A stretch of DNA of 7,962 bases from Elusimicrobia bacterium RBG_16_66_12 (GTDB taxonomy: Bacteria > Elusimicrobiota > Elusimicrobia > UBA1565 > UBA9628), in assembly GCA_001800005.1 (NCBI GenBank), contig MGUL01000181.1:2012-9973 (forward strand), in the 5' to 3' direction. Position 1 is the stretch's first letter; the number at the start of each line of letters is the position of its first letter. Of the stretch, positions 1 through 6,572 are shown piece after piece. The translations under genes were made by a program, and so were the position numbers. The notes beneath the pieces were generated by a model. It was not told the origin of the DNA. It searched no databases and was given only the letters and a program-made list of their open reading frames with translations.

Positions 1-293
1 AGGTTTCACCCTGTTCGGAGGTCAAAAGCCGACGGCGGCACGTTCCCGGCACCGCCCCGCTGTCCGCCACGCCATAGGCTCCGGTTTTTTCAAGGTGTAC
101 CTCGGCTCGTCGCCCCAGGAGTGACGTGCGCCGGGCTTGCGGCATAAACGGTCCTCCCTCTCGGCAGCTCCACGGCCGCTCCGGGGCCTTGCCCGCTCCC
201 GCGTCCGTGTTTCTACCGGGGGTCCTCCATTTAATCCTCGCCCGACGCGCGTCCTCGGGGCTCCTCGACCCTCCGGGTGTTCGGAGGTACACC
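1..293. other. GC-rich gene-less leader with short repeats
   Basis: I see no convincing coding region here. An open frame from 126 reads into the gene at 294, but it has arginine/proline-rich noise composition and lacks a ribosome site, while 294 has a good one. The stretch is GC-rich with many CCTC/CTCG pyrimidine clusters. TGTTCGGAGGT occurs at 12-22 and again at 278-288, directly before the gene at 294; GGTCCTCC occurs at 150-157 and 221-228. GGCGG (34-38) can pair with CCGCC (52-56). The general look, C/T-rich leader blocks ending in an SD, recalls leaders of small genes on plasmids and integrative elements; that comparison is from memory and weak. No promoter was identified. Confidence 0.45.
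270..287 (+). promoter_or_regulatory. Perfect hairpin sequestering the Shine-Dalgarno of the 294 gene
   Basis: CCTCCG at 270-275 is perfectly complementary to CGGAGG at 282-287, with the six-base loop GGTGTT. The right arm is the Shine-Dalgarno sequence itself (GGAGG 283-287, six bases before ATG 294). In the mRNA the ribosome site would be fully paired in a six-base-pair, GC-rich stem, so translation should be low unless the stem is opened by a helper, an upstream ribosome or an antisense RNA. The inverted repeat is read directly; a regulatory effect is inferred. In a GC-rich region some such stems arise by chance. Confidence 0.5.
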
Positions 294-900
294 ATGAAAA
301 AAACCTACGTGAAAGTCGTGGCGGACAGCGGGGCGGTTACGGCGAGCCTGGAATCGAACGAGTTGCCCCTGACTGGGAATATATGGGCGCAGAACCGAGG
401 TCTGCTCTCGCGCCTTAAAACGCGCGGACCTGAAGCCCTGACGGATGCCGAACTGGTCGCGGTGGCGCTGGCGGTCCCGGTCAAGAAAGCCGCCGGATGC
501 GTGCGGCGCGGCAACGCGTCGCTTCAACCACGACCTGAAGGGGGGCGGATCGTCCGTCTTCGTTCAGAAGGAGGCCGATCCGTGGCGGCAGCTGTTGCGG
601 CTGGTCGCGGCGGAATATCCCTACTGCACCATGTACGGCGTGAACATCGCGGACGGGAACATCGTCTCCTGCCAAAACATCCAGCGCAGCCTCCTCTTCG
701 GCCCGGAAGGGGCGAGAAGTAGCCCTGAGCCCGTGTTTGACGAGTATTGGGAGGCGCTCAAGGAGCTTTGCGGCAAGGTCAAGGCCGGGACTCTCATCGA
801 GCTCCATTTCAACCAGAGCCGGCCGGTGAGCGCCCGCAAGAGCGAGGGCGGACGCCGATTCAGGCGGCTTCTTCGCAAGCCCAACGAGGGGCAGGCGTAG
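294..900 (+). pseudogene. Frameshifted small gene, RadC-like start, unknown remainder
   Basis: The start at ATG 294 is supported by GGAGG at 283-287. In that frame the protein reads sensibly for about 75 residues (MKKTYVKVVADSG...) and includes RLKTRGPEALTDAELVAVAL, reminiscent of the N-terminal RadC pattern (R-x-x-L-x-x-x-GPEALSDAELLA). From about base 520 this frame becomes G/R-rich noise until TAG at 720-722, while the +1 frame takes over with ordinary protein composition and high third-position GC (FNHDLKGGG..., then WRQLLRLVAAEYPYCTMYG...) up to TAG 898-900. A single-base indel near 519-526 joins them into about 200 residues. The downstream half carries no JAMM metal motif, so it is not an active RadC; I do not recognise it. 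Alternatives: a sequencing error in an intact gene, or a separate ORF starting at ATG 445, whose first 25 residues look off-frame. It ends 4 bases from the convergent kinase gene. Confidence 0.55.
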
Positions 901-904
901 GGCG

Positions 905-3097
905 TCAGCTCCAGGGTGGTTCTTTGCCGACCACCCCGCGCAGATGCGTGTAAGCGGCGAACCTCGCCGCTTCGTGTCCCGTCGCCAGGTATATCTCTTG
1001 GAAGCCTAATTCGTGAATCCTGAGAGATTCCTGGGCGCCGTTCACGCCGTCCGCAAGATCGGCATCAATGTAGATGGGGGTCTCCCTGTCAATCGCAGGA
1101 GCTTCTTGGAGAAACTCCGCCACCGTTGAGAACGCCTGGAGCTTCTTGCTGGAGCGCGAGGCCGCCATTTTCCAGGTCATCCTCGTCAGGGGATCGTCGT
1201 CAATCAGTACCGCGTCGAGCTGTGCGCTCCGCCCGGCCGGCCCATTCGCGTCCGTGCCGGTTGCCGCCCGGACCCGGATGGGAACGAAGCCCGCCAGGCC
1301 CTTGGGAATCATGCGGGTTTTAAGCCGTAGGCACTCTTCAAGGATCGCCTTCTCTTCAAAGCGGCTTGTGACCAGAATCGCCTGCTCCCCGAGCCCCAAC
1401 TCCGCGATCAGTGCCAGGCCGGTGTCCTTGTAGCCCAACAATTCATAGTCCATCAAGTAAACAGCATCTCGTGCCCGTGTCGCGTCGGCCTTCACCCAGT
1501 CACGCAGTTCGGTGGGTGCCGAGAAGTGTAGCACCTCAAAGATCTGTACTCTCGGGCGCAACGAGTCGAAGCGTCCCTGCCAGACCTGGTGGATGCTCGC
1601 GTCGTCGTCGAGCACAACGATGGGGTGCTTAGCGTCAAGTTCCAGAACGGAGACGAACCACTCCGGTGGGCGGGCTTTGGGAAGGTGCACGACCGCCGTC
1701 GTCCCTCGGCCCACTTCGGACAGAAGTTCCAGGGAGCCGCCCCAGGACTCGACGGAAGTGCGGGCGTGGTAGAGACCGAGGCCTGAGCCGCCTACCTTGC
1801 CGTGAGTCTCGCCACACTTGCCGAGTTTGGCCAGGATCGCAGGTGGAATGCCTGGACCGTCGTCTCTGACCGTAATGACGATCGACTCACCCCCCGCCGA
1901 GGCGAGGGCCAGGGTCACGCTGCCCGACGCACCCAATGCCTCAACACTGTTGTTGAGCAGGTTGGAGAGGAGCCGCTTGAACTCTCGCGGCTGGACGCGG
2001 GCGAACAGGCCATAGGCGGAGGCGTCCATGCGGGCGTCGATCTCGACGCCGAGCTTCGAGCGAAACGAAAGACGCTTCTCAGAGATGAGGGGCTCAATGA
2101 GGCTTGAGAGAAGCTCGACGGAAGTTTCCGCGTCTTGAGCAACGGACTCTACGGTGGAATCCTTGCCGTCTGCACGGTTCTTCTTTAAGAGGTTGTTGGC
2201 GATATCGCGAATACGGTTGATCGCGCTGCGCGCGATCAGACGTTCCTCTTCCGGGAATAATAGAAGTTGACTCAGAAGAGATTCCAGCGCCGCCAACGGG
2301 CTGCGGACGTCATGGGCAACTTGGGCTGACAACTTCCCCAGCGCGGCGAATTCCGCCTCCTTGCGCTGATTCTCCTGGTACTCAAGGAGTTTCGCCAGAG
2401 ATGTCCGCAGGACGTTGAGCAGAACGTTCACATCCGAGGTCGCCTTTTCGGGGACCAGCCGAGCATTGAATTCCTCAAGTGAAATCGGCCACTCCGTTTG
2501 GATCTTCGCCAAATCTCTGACGAAACGATCGAGGGGGTCAAGGATGGACCGGGCACTGAAAGAAAGGACCGCCCCCCAGATCGACACGAAGACCAAGAAG
2601 AAGATCGTGAATGCGAGAGTCTGCCGTCTCAATAGTCGTTGGACCGGTGCCCAGAAATACGCAATCTCGACGTTGCCCCACGACTTGCCGGCATCGTCCA
2701 CGATCAGCGAACGCACGATCGCCACGCGCTTGCCCAGCATGTCGAGATCATCTCGAACTCCGTCTCGCGCAACGCCGGAGCGCGCGGAGCGGATTTTCTC
2801 CATATTCCCCTCAGAGCGAAAGTGGACCGTCTGTCCCGTCTCGTCAAGTATGGACAGATAGAGCATCGCCTCGGGTTTATAGAGCTCGTTGCCGAGCCGG
2901 ACGATGCCGAAATAGTCCGAGGTCTGCATGCCAGAAAGTGCGATACGGGCCACCTGTTCTCCAAAGGCTGTTTTTTCCACCAGGAATGTCCTTTTGTAAT
3001 CGCGCTCTACGCGATAGACCTGATAGCCCATGACTCCCGCGAACAGGACCAGACTCATCACGATTAAGATCGAAAGCAGCCGACGATTGGTGCTCAT
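905..3097 (-). CDS. Hybrid sensor histidine kinase with two C-terminal receiver domains
   Basis: A 730-residue membrane kinase that should autophosphorylate on ATP and pass phosphate to its own receivers. Order: TM1 about 7-28; extracytoplasmic sensor segment about 30-158; TM2 about 160-181; linker/coiled coil; DHp H-box with His262 (AHDVRSPLAAL); N-box SNLLNNSVEAL (378-388); G1 DDGPGIP (412-418); G2 GGSGLGL (436-442). Receiver 1 has acidic pocket D497-D499, phospho-acceptor Asp550, Thr577 and Lys599. Receiver 2 has D633-D635, Asp678, Thr706 and Lys725. All key residues are present in both, but each receiver stops soon after its lysine, so helix 5 is short or absent; the protein ends GKEPPWS. 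No DNA-binding or other output domain is fused and no separate regulator is adjacent. ATG overlaps the MFS stop by 4 bases (ATGA) and has no strong SD, suggesting coupling. Kinase identity is secure; the stimulus is unknown, though operon neighbours hint at peptides. Confidence 0.95.
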   Translation of the reverse strand: MSTNRRLLSILIVMSLVLFAGVMGYQVYRVERDYKRTFLVEKTAFGEQVARIALSGMQTSDYFGIVRLGNELYKPEAMLYLSILDETGQTVHFRSEGNMEKIRSARSGVARDGVRDDLDMLGKRVAIVRSLIVDDAGKSWGNVEIAYFWAPVQRLLRRQTLAFTIFFLVFVSIWGAVLSFSARSILDPLDRFVRDLAKIQTEWPISLEEFNARLVPEKATSDVNVLLNVLRTSLAKLLEYQENQRKEAEFAALGKLSAQVAHDVRSPLAALESLLSQLLLFPEEERLIARSAINRIRDIANNLLKKNRADGKDSTVESVAQDAETSVELLSSLIEPLISEKRLSFRSKLGVEIDARMDASAYGLFARVQPREFKRLLSNLLNNSVEALGASGSVTLALASAGGESIVITVRDDGPGIPPAILAKLGKCGETHGKVGGSGLGLYHARTSVESWGGSLELLSEVGRGTTAVVHLPKARPPEWFVSVLELDAKHPIVVLDDDASIHQVWQGRFDSLRPRVQIFEVLHFSAPTELRDWVKADATRARDAVYLMDYELLGYKDTGLALIAELGLGEQAILVTSRFEEKAILEECLRLKTRMIPKGLAGFVPIRVRAATGTDANGPAGRSAQLDAVLIDDDPLTRMTWKMAASRSSKKLQAFSTVAEFLQEAPAIDRETPIYIDADLADGVNGAQESLRIHELGFQEIYLATGHEAARFAAYTHLRGVVGKEPPWS

Positions 3098-4338
3098 GGC
3101 TGGTCGCTTTCAAACGATCTTCTCAGAATAATCAACATCAGCGCTGACATGACCAAGACCGACAATGTGATCAGTGGGATGAATCGGATGTCCATCCTGT
3201 CGACGATGAGGATGTAGACACCCATGCCGAGTGTCAGTGTCAACTGCATGGTAAAACGGAAAAACCCTACCAACGCGCCCTTTTCGTGTTGTTGCGCGGT
3301 AGAGACATATCGGGCGAAGGCGCTCACCTCAAATGCGTTCATAAAGAACGAGGCCGCAAGCGATCCGATGATATAGATAATGAATCGGTTCGAGGTGAAG
3401 GATATAGCCATCGCAGCGAGTTCGGCCATGACAAATGCCACGCACAGCCGGAAAAAGAATCCCCTGTTGGAGAACCTCTGAGAGATGTAATTGCTCGTAA
3501 AAAGTCCACCAAGGATGGATCCCCCACCGCGCATTCCCAGGCTGATGCCGAGACTGTTTGGGATTCCTGCGAACAATGCCTGCGGCCAAAGTGAGAGAAG
3601 TGGATTCAGTATCCCGTATCCGAAGTCGCGCATGAACTCCAGGATGATGATGGCCTTGCGGTATTTTTGTTGGCGAATGAGCTGGAATCCTTCCCAAACC
3701 AGATGGAACCACCTCGCGTAGTCTCGCCAGTGAAACATGGCCAGCAAGACCTCCCCATACCCCGGTGTCCGGGCTCCCTTGATGGGGATAGTTCGGATCA
3801 GCGCCGCAGAGAAAACGAAGGTCGCGGCATCGATCATGAACACGTATCGGGGTTCGAGATAGGCGGCGACGAAACCTCCCAAGCCGAGCCCGAGGACAAA
3901 GGAAGCGTTGAAGATCATCTTTAGGTTTGCCGTCGCCTTGACTAAGAACGCCTCATCCCCAGACAGGTCGGAAACGAGCGGCGTGACGGCGACGTCGTAG
4001 AGTGTGCGGAAGACTTGTGAAAGGAAGACCAGAGGGAAAAGCCAGAAGGCGGCCTGCGGCGGAACGAGGAAGGCCATGACTAGTAGAATCGCCGCGCGCG
4101 TGCTGTCGGCGTAGACCAGAAGCCACTTTCTGCCATACCGGTCGGCAAGGCGGCCGAAAGGATTTGAAAAGATGACCCCCGGTAGCGTCAGCATCAGATA
4201 GTACCAGCCTAGATCGGCGCCTCGGCCGGTTTGCTTATATAGCTGGTAAGACAAGGCGATCGCTGTCAGCCGGCTCCCGATGTTGGAAATCGCCTCGCTG
4301 AGGTAGATGCGGCGCAGCCAGCGCTGCGTGTCAGGCAT
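3094..4338 (-). CDS. MFS transporter, 12 transmembrane helices
   Basis: A 414-residue integral membrane protein of usual MFS length. About twelve hydrophobic segments are visible, roughly 10-33, 44-60, 72-93, 97-120, 138-160, 163-183, then a hydrophilic central loop (about 185-227), and 228-258, 262-284, 295-313, 318-342, 356-378, 384-405. The loop between helices 2 and 3 holds motif A, GRLADRYGRK (62-71), with the conserved Asp66 and arginines. The overall pattern resembles the EntS-like/MFS_3 exporter group, which moves small molecules by proton antiport; direction and substrate cannot be read here. ATG 4338 overlaps the peptidase stop by 8 bases, and the stop overlaps the kinase ATG by 4. 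No good SD precedes the start, so it probably relies on ribosomes finishing the peptidase. Given the neighbours, a peptide, amino acid or derivative is a reasonable guess at substrate, but this is inference. Confidence 0.92.
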   Translation of the reverse strand: MPDTQRWLRRIYLSEAISNIGSRLTAIALSYQLYKQTGRGADLGWYYLMLTLPGVIFSNPFGRLADRYGRKWLLVYADSTRAAILLVMAFLVPPQAAFWLFPLVFLSQVFRTLYDVAVTPLVSDLSGDEAFLVKATANLKMIFNASFVLGLGLGGFVAAYLEPRYVFMIDAATFVFSAALIRTIPIKGARTPGYGEVLLAMFHWRDYARWFHLVWEGFQLIRQQKYRKAIIILEFMRDFGYGILNPLLSLWPQALFAGIPNSLGISLGMRGGGSILGGLFTSNYISQRFSNRGFFFRLCVAFVMAELAAMAISFTSNRFIIYIIGSLAASFFMNAFEVSAFARYVSTAQQHEKGALVGFFRFTMQLTLTLGMGVYILIVDRMDIRFIPLITLSVLVMSALMLIILRRSFESDQP

Positions 4339-5524
4339 GGTCGGGGTCCCAGTTTCCCTTGCGCAACGCTAGGAGTCGCTCATCCAGGAAAACGGCTTCG
4401 CCGGCCCCACCGCGACGGAAGGAGACGACCAGATCGACGTGCTGGGCGGAGTTATTCGCGATCCCATCCTTCACAAACGCTTCCATGCGAGCGCGGCTGG
4501 CACGCGAGGTGGGGTCGCTCACGAACGCCCGCGGGAAAGCTTCTCCCAAAGCGATGTGCATCGTCCCGGCCAGTTTCTCGCAGAACAGCGGATGCGCGAG
4601 GGGGCGGATAAGTCCGGAATTTATGCCGAAGGCGATTTCGCCCAACCTCTTGGCACCAGCATCTGTATCTAGGATCGCGGCGAGCCTCCGGTGGCCCTTT
4701 TCCGCGTGGAACGAAACGACTCGTCCTGAAACGAATCTCAGATAGATGCCCCTCAAGACGTCTCCGTGCGCGGAGACTGGCATGTCTAGGTAGATGTCTC
4801 CCTCGACTTTGCGCGCATCGGGACTCGTGTAGACTTCGCCGCAAGGGATGTTGCCCAATGTCTCGGTATCTTTGATGATACCTCTCCTGGCGATGTCCAC
4901 CTCTAATCTGCACGCTTTCCCGGACCGGAGATGGCGCGTCATGATCCGAATCTGCCTGGTCTTTCTCAGGCGGGCGGCAAGACGCTCGGCCATCTTCCCC
5001 AGCTTGCGAGGATCCTGCGTCGAGGCGGCGACAACTATGTCCCGATACTGTGCGAACGGGAGTCCTTCGATCTTTGCGAACGCCGGCGTCGGGTACATAG
5101 TGATGACTCGCGGCTTGCGGAGTCGGATCTTCGAGAGTTCATTCTCCAAAGTCAAGATCCGGTGCATGACCGGCCCCTCAACGCCGGTTGTCAGCTCGGG
5201 GGATGCCATCCCTAGAATCTCGATGTACTTTGTGAAATGCTCATATCGGAGTTTCTGCCACTCGGGCAACGCCTTCAGCCGGGACACCGTCCCGAATCTG
5301 GCGACGTTCGCACTCCAGGTCCGCCCCCGTTCGTTGTCTCGGGGAACCAACAAGACATCGACGAGAGCCCCCGCCCTGAGGATTTTCTCCTGCAGGACGG
5401 AAATCAGCGGCCAAACCGCCTCTTCGCCCTTGATCATCACGACGTCATCCCGGACGATTCCCCGCAACGAGTGCTTCAAGAGAATATCCGCCCATCGATT
5501 CAGTCGATTAGTGTTTATTGCCAC
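4331..5524 (-). CDS. M29-family metallo-aminopeptidase
   Basis: A 397-residue protein, close to the usual length of the thermophilic aminopeptidase family (AmpS/PepS/aminopeptidase T), cytosolic dimetal enzymes that remove N-terminal residues from peptides. Family landmarks: NIPCGEVYTSP (225-235) with Glu230; GEIAFGIN (295-302) with Glu296; GTMHIALG (320-327) with His323; HVD (362-364) with His362 and Asp364. The Glu230-Glu296 spacing of 66 equals that of the reference ligands Glu250/Glu316, and His/Asp two apart matches His378/Asp380. Glu316 lies seven before His323, where many members have five. Phe330, seven after His323, falls where I recall Tyr352 in the family. The start is GTG 5524 with SD GAGGAG at 5532-5537, seven bases away, lying inside the end of the upstream gene (17-base overlap). 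The NicX-type ring dioxygenases share this fold, so a non-peptidase activity is possible but less likely beside a peptide-binding protein remnant. Confidence 0.9.
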   Translation of the reverse strand: MAINTNRLNRWADILLKHSLRGIVRDDVVMIKGEEAVWPLISVLQEKILRAGALVDVLLVPRDNERGRTWSANVARFGTVSRLKALPEWQKLRYEHFTKYIEILGMASPELTTGVEGPVMHRILTLENELSKIRLRKPRVITMYPTPAFAKIEGLPFAQYRDIVVAASTQDPRKLGKMAERLAARLRKTRQIRIMTRHLRSGKACRLEVDIARRGIIKDTETLGNIPCGEVYTSPDARKVEGDIYLDMPVSAHGDVLRGIYLRFVSGRVVSFHAEKGHRRLAAILDTDAGAKRLGEIAFGINSGLIRPLAHPLFCEKLAGTMHIALGEAFPRAFVSDPTSRASRARMEAFVKDGIANNSAQHVDLVVSFRRGGAGEAVFLDERLLALRKGNWDPDHA

Positions 5525-6194
5525 AGAGCCTCTCCTCTTCAGCGGCCTTCCGCTGGCCGGTCAGCTTCGGATTCACACTGATCGGGAATATCTCCAACTG
5601 GAAGAATCCGCTCGGCGGGTATTGGATGCCTTCGATCCACGGCTGGAAATAGCCGTCGAACATGTCGCCTGAATAGAGGGGGACTAGATAGGCATTGTCG
5701 ACGATGATCCGATTGAGTTCGCGGAACAGCGCCAACCGCTTGTCAGGAATCACCTCTGTCCCGCAGCGCTCGATGAGGTTGTCGATTCGACGGTCATTGA
5801 GCTTCACCCAGGACGCCTGTGATTGGGAGTGGAAGGATCGCATCAGGAAATAGCTGTCGGGATATTGGGTGTCGAAGCCAGCCAAGTGGATCTGCCATCT
5901 CCCGCTGGAAAGGATTTGGCTCACTTCTGCATAGGGGACCCTCTTGACCTCGAATCGGATACCCAGTCTTTGCAGATATTCCTTCATGCCTGCAACCACT
6001 TCATCGCTATAGGGGATTGCCCCGGTATGGAACAGGGTGACTGGTGGAAGAGATGCCGGATCTGGGTAGCCCGCAGCCTGAAGGAGCCTTCGCGCCTCGT
6101 GCGGATCGTAGGGCAGACCGGTGAATGCGGAGTCGAATCCGACACGCCCTTTTGGGATAGCATGTGATCCGGGCCTGGGAAGGGGTCCTAAGAC
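5508..6194 (-). pseudogene. C-terminal remnant of family 5 solute-binding protein (OppA/DppA-like)
   Basis: About 228 codons remain of a protein family usually 500-600 residues long. They read continuously from just after a TAG at 6195-6197 to TAA at 5508-5510. Visible landmarks of SBP_bac_5 C-terminal lobes: GPLPRPGSHAIPKG near the break, GLPYDPHEARRLLQAAGYPD, GMKEYLQRLGIRFEV, a W-x-x-x-x-AGFDTQYPDSY segment, LFRELNRIIVDNAYLVPLYSG, and a tail around the predicted ligand-closing region. The intact family sits outside the membrane and delivers oligopeptides, nickel or similar ligands to an ABC permease. The N-terminal half, including any signal peptide, is absent from all frames upstream, so this is a truncated gene rather than a frameshift. 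GTG 5999 could start a 163-residue fragment but lacks a convincing SD. Its end overlaps the peptidase start by 17 bases, showing the old operon arrangement survives. No matching permease genes are in the window. Confidence 0.85.
5532..5537 (-). promoter_or_regulatory. Ribosome binding site of the M29 peptidase
   Basis: On the - strand the sequence reads GAGGAG followed by seven bases and then GTG (5524-5522). It decides the non-ATG start and lies within the last codons of the binding-protein remnant, so the peptidase can be translated independently even though the upstream gene is truncated. Confidence 0.65.
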
Positions 6195-6237
6195 CTAACG
6201 GTTTCCACCCAAAAGGCCTAATCATCAACTTTCTCGG

Positions 6238-6255
6238 TATAGCGTCCCCTTTATT
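6238..6255 (+). repeat. Possible REP/Y1-transposase-associated motif
   Basis: TATAGCGTCCCCTTTATT (its complement reads AATAAAGGGGACGCTATA) resembles short GTCCCC-containing motifs that I recall as scattered near REP-associated Y1 transposase genes in many bacteria. There is only one copy in this window and no transposase, so the assignment rests on memory alone. It sits about 40 bases from the point where the binding-protein gene breaks off. Confidence 0.25.
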
Positions 6256-6388
6256 ACAGGTGTCCGAGCGCCCGGCGGGCCATCAAAACCCGCAAAGAAG
6301 GCGTGCCCTGCTCCATCCCGCTGAACTCACCGCCCTCCTTCCGCAAGACATCCCAGCACTTCCTAATGCCGTCCACGATGATTTTCAT
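6254..6388 (-). CDS. Possible small ORF, 44 aa, unknown
   Basis: ATG 6388 is preceded on the - strand by GGAGGG at good spacing (about eight bases), and the frame runs MKIIVDGIRKCWDVLRKEGG... to TAA at 6254-6256. The frame is open further back to a TTG at 6454. The product would be a basic, partly helical peptide with no signal peptide or recognisable domain. It could equally be the tail of a degraded gene brought in with the rearrangement that truncated the binding-protein gene. The ribosome site is the main support. Confidence 0.3.
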   Translation of the reverse strand: MKIIVDGIRKCWDVLRKEGGEFSGMEQGTPSLRVLMARRALGHL

Positions 6389-6548
6389 GACGATTTCCCT
6401 CCACATGAGCGCGATTCGAAAGTATTCTTTCTGGATACGCTTATCATGGAGCAATTTGTATGCCGGACATGAATGAACTTTTATTCGCCCTCTGTGGGGG
6501 AATGTGTCGATTTTGATTTAAATTGAAAACATAAACTTTCATATGAAA

Positions 6549-6572
6549 CGCCCGGATTATCCTTGGCGGGCG
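6549..6572 (-). terminator. Weak hairpin terminator candidate after the exporter/DHp-like pair
   Basis: CGCCCG (6549-6554) pairs perfectly with CGGGCG (6567-6572) around a 12-base loop that contains the stop codon of the 70-aa gene (6557-6559). On the - strand it is followed by only TTTCAT, so the U-tract is poor. It could end the transcript of the ABC exporter and small protein, or act as an mRNA 3' stabiliser. Confidence 0.35.

Larger units (their letters stand above)
6196..6556. other. AT-richer junction region without a recognised gene
   Basis: About 360 bases between the broken binding-protein gene and the small DHp-like gene. It contains a possible 44-aa ORF (6254-6388, - strand), a motif TATAGCGTCCCCTTTATT at 6238-6255, a small GC inverted repeat GCCC-GGC-GGGC at 6270-6280, and an AT-rich block around 6500-6548 ending in the palindrome TTTCATATGAAA. 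The composition differs from both flanks. The AT-rich block is the likeliest place for a promoter that now drives the - strand operon after loss of its original 5' end, but I could not find a clean -35/-10 pair in it. Confidence 0.5.

Noticed and set aside
126..293. Upstream extension of the small left gene to a start at 126
   Set aside because: Composition is noise-like and no ribosome site precedes 126, while ATG 294 has GGAGG at ideal spacing.
519..530. Programmed ribosomal frameshift in the left gene
   Set aside because: No slippery sequence, in-frame stop at the shift site or stimulatory structure was evident; a plain indel or sequencing error is simpler.
831..850. CGCCC/GGGCG hairpin as terminator for the kinase operon
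   Set aside because: Five-base stem with a ten-base loop inside coding sequence and no T-tract on either strand.
4848..5672. 274-codon open frame on the + strand, antisense to the peptidase
   Set aside because: Lies opposite a clear M29 gene, has serine/arginine-rich composition, no ribosome site and no recognisable domain; it is a shadow of the high-GC coding strand.
5508..5999. A complete 163-aa gene starting at GTG 5999
   Set aside because: Family similarity continues in frame upstream to 6194 and there is no good ribosome site, so the GTG is internal to a truncated gene.
6164..6472. 102-codon + strand frame across the junction
   Set aside because: Starts inside the binding-protein remnant, has no ribosome site and low-complexity His/Pro/Arg-rich composition.
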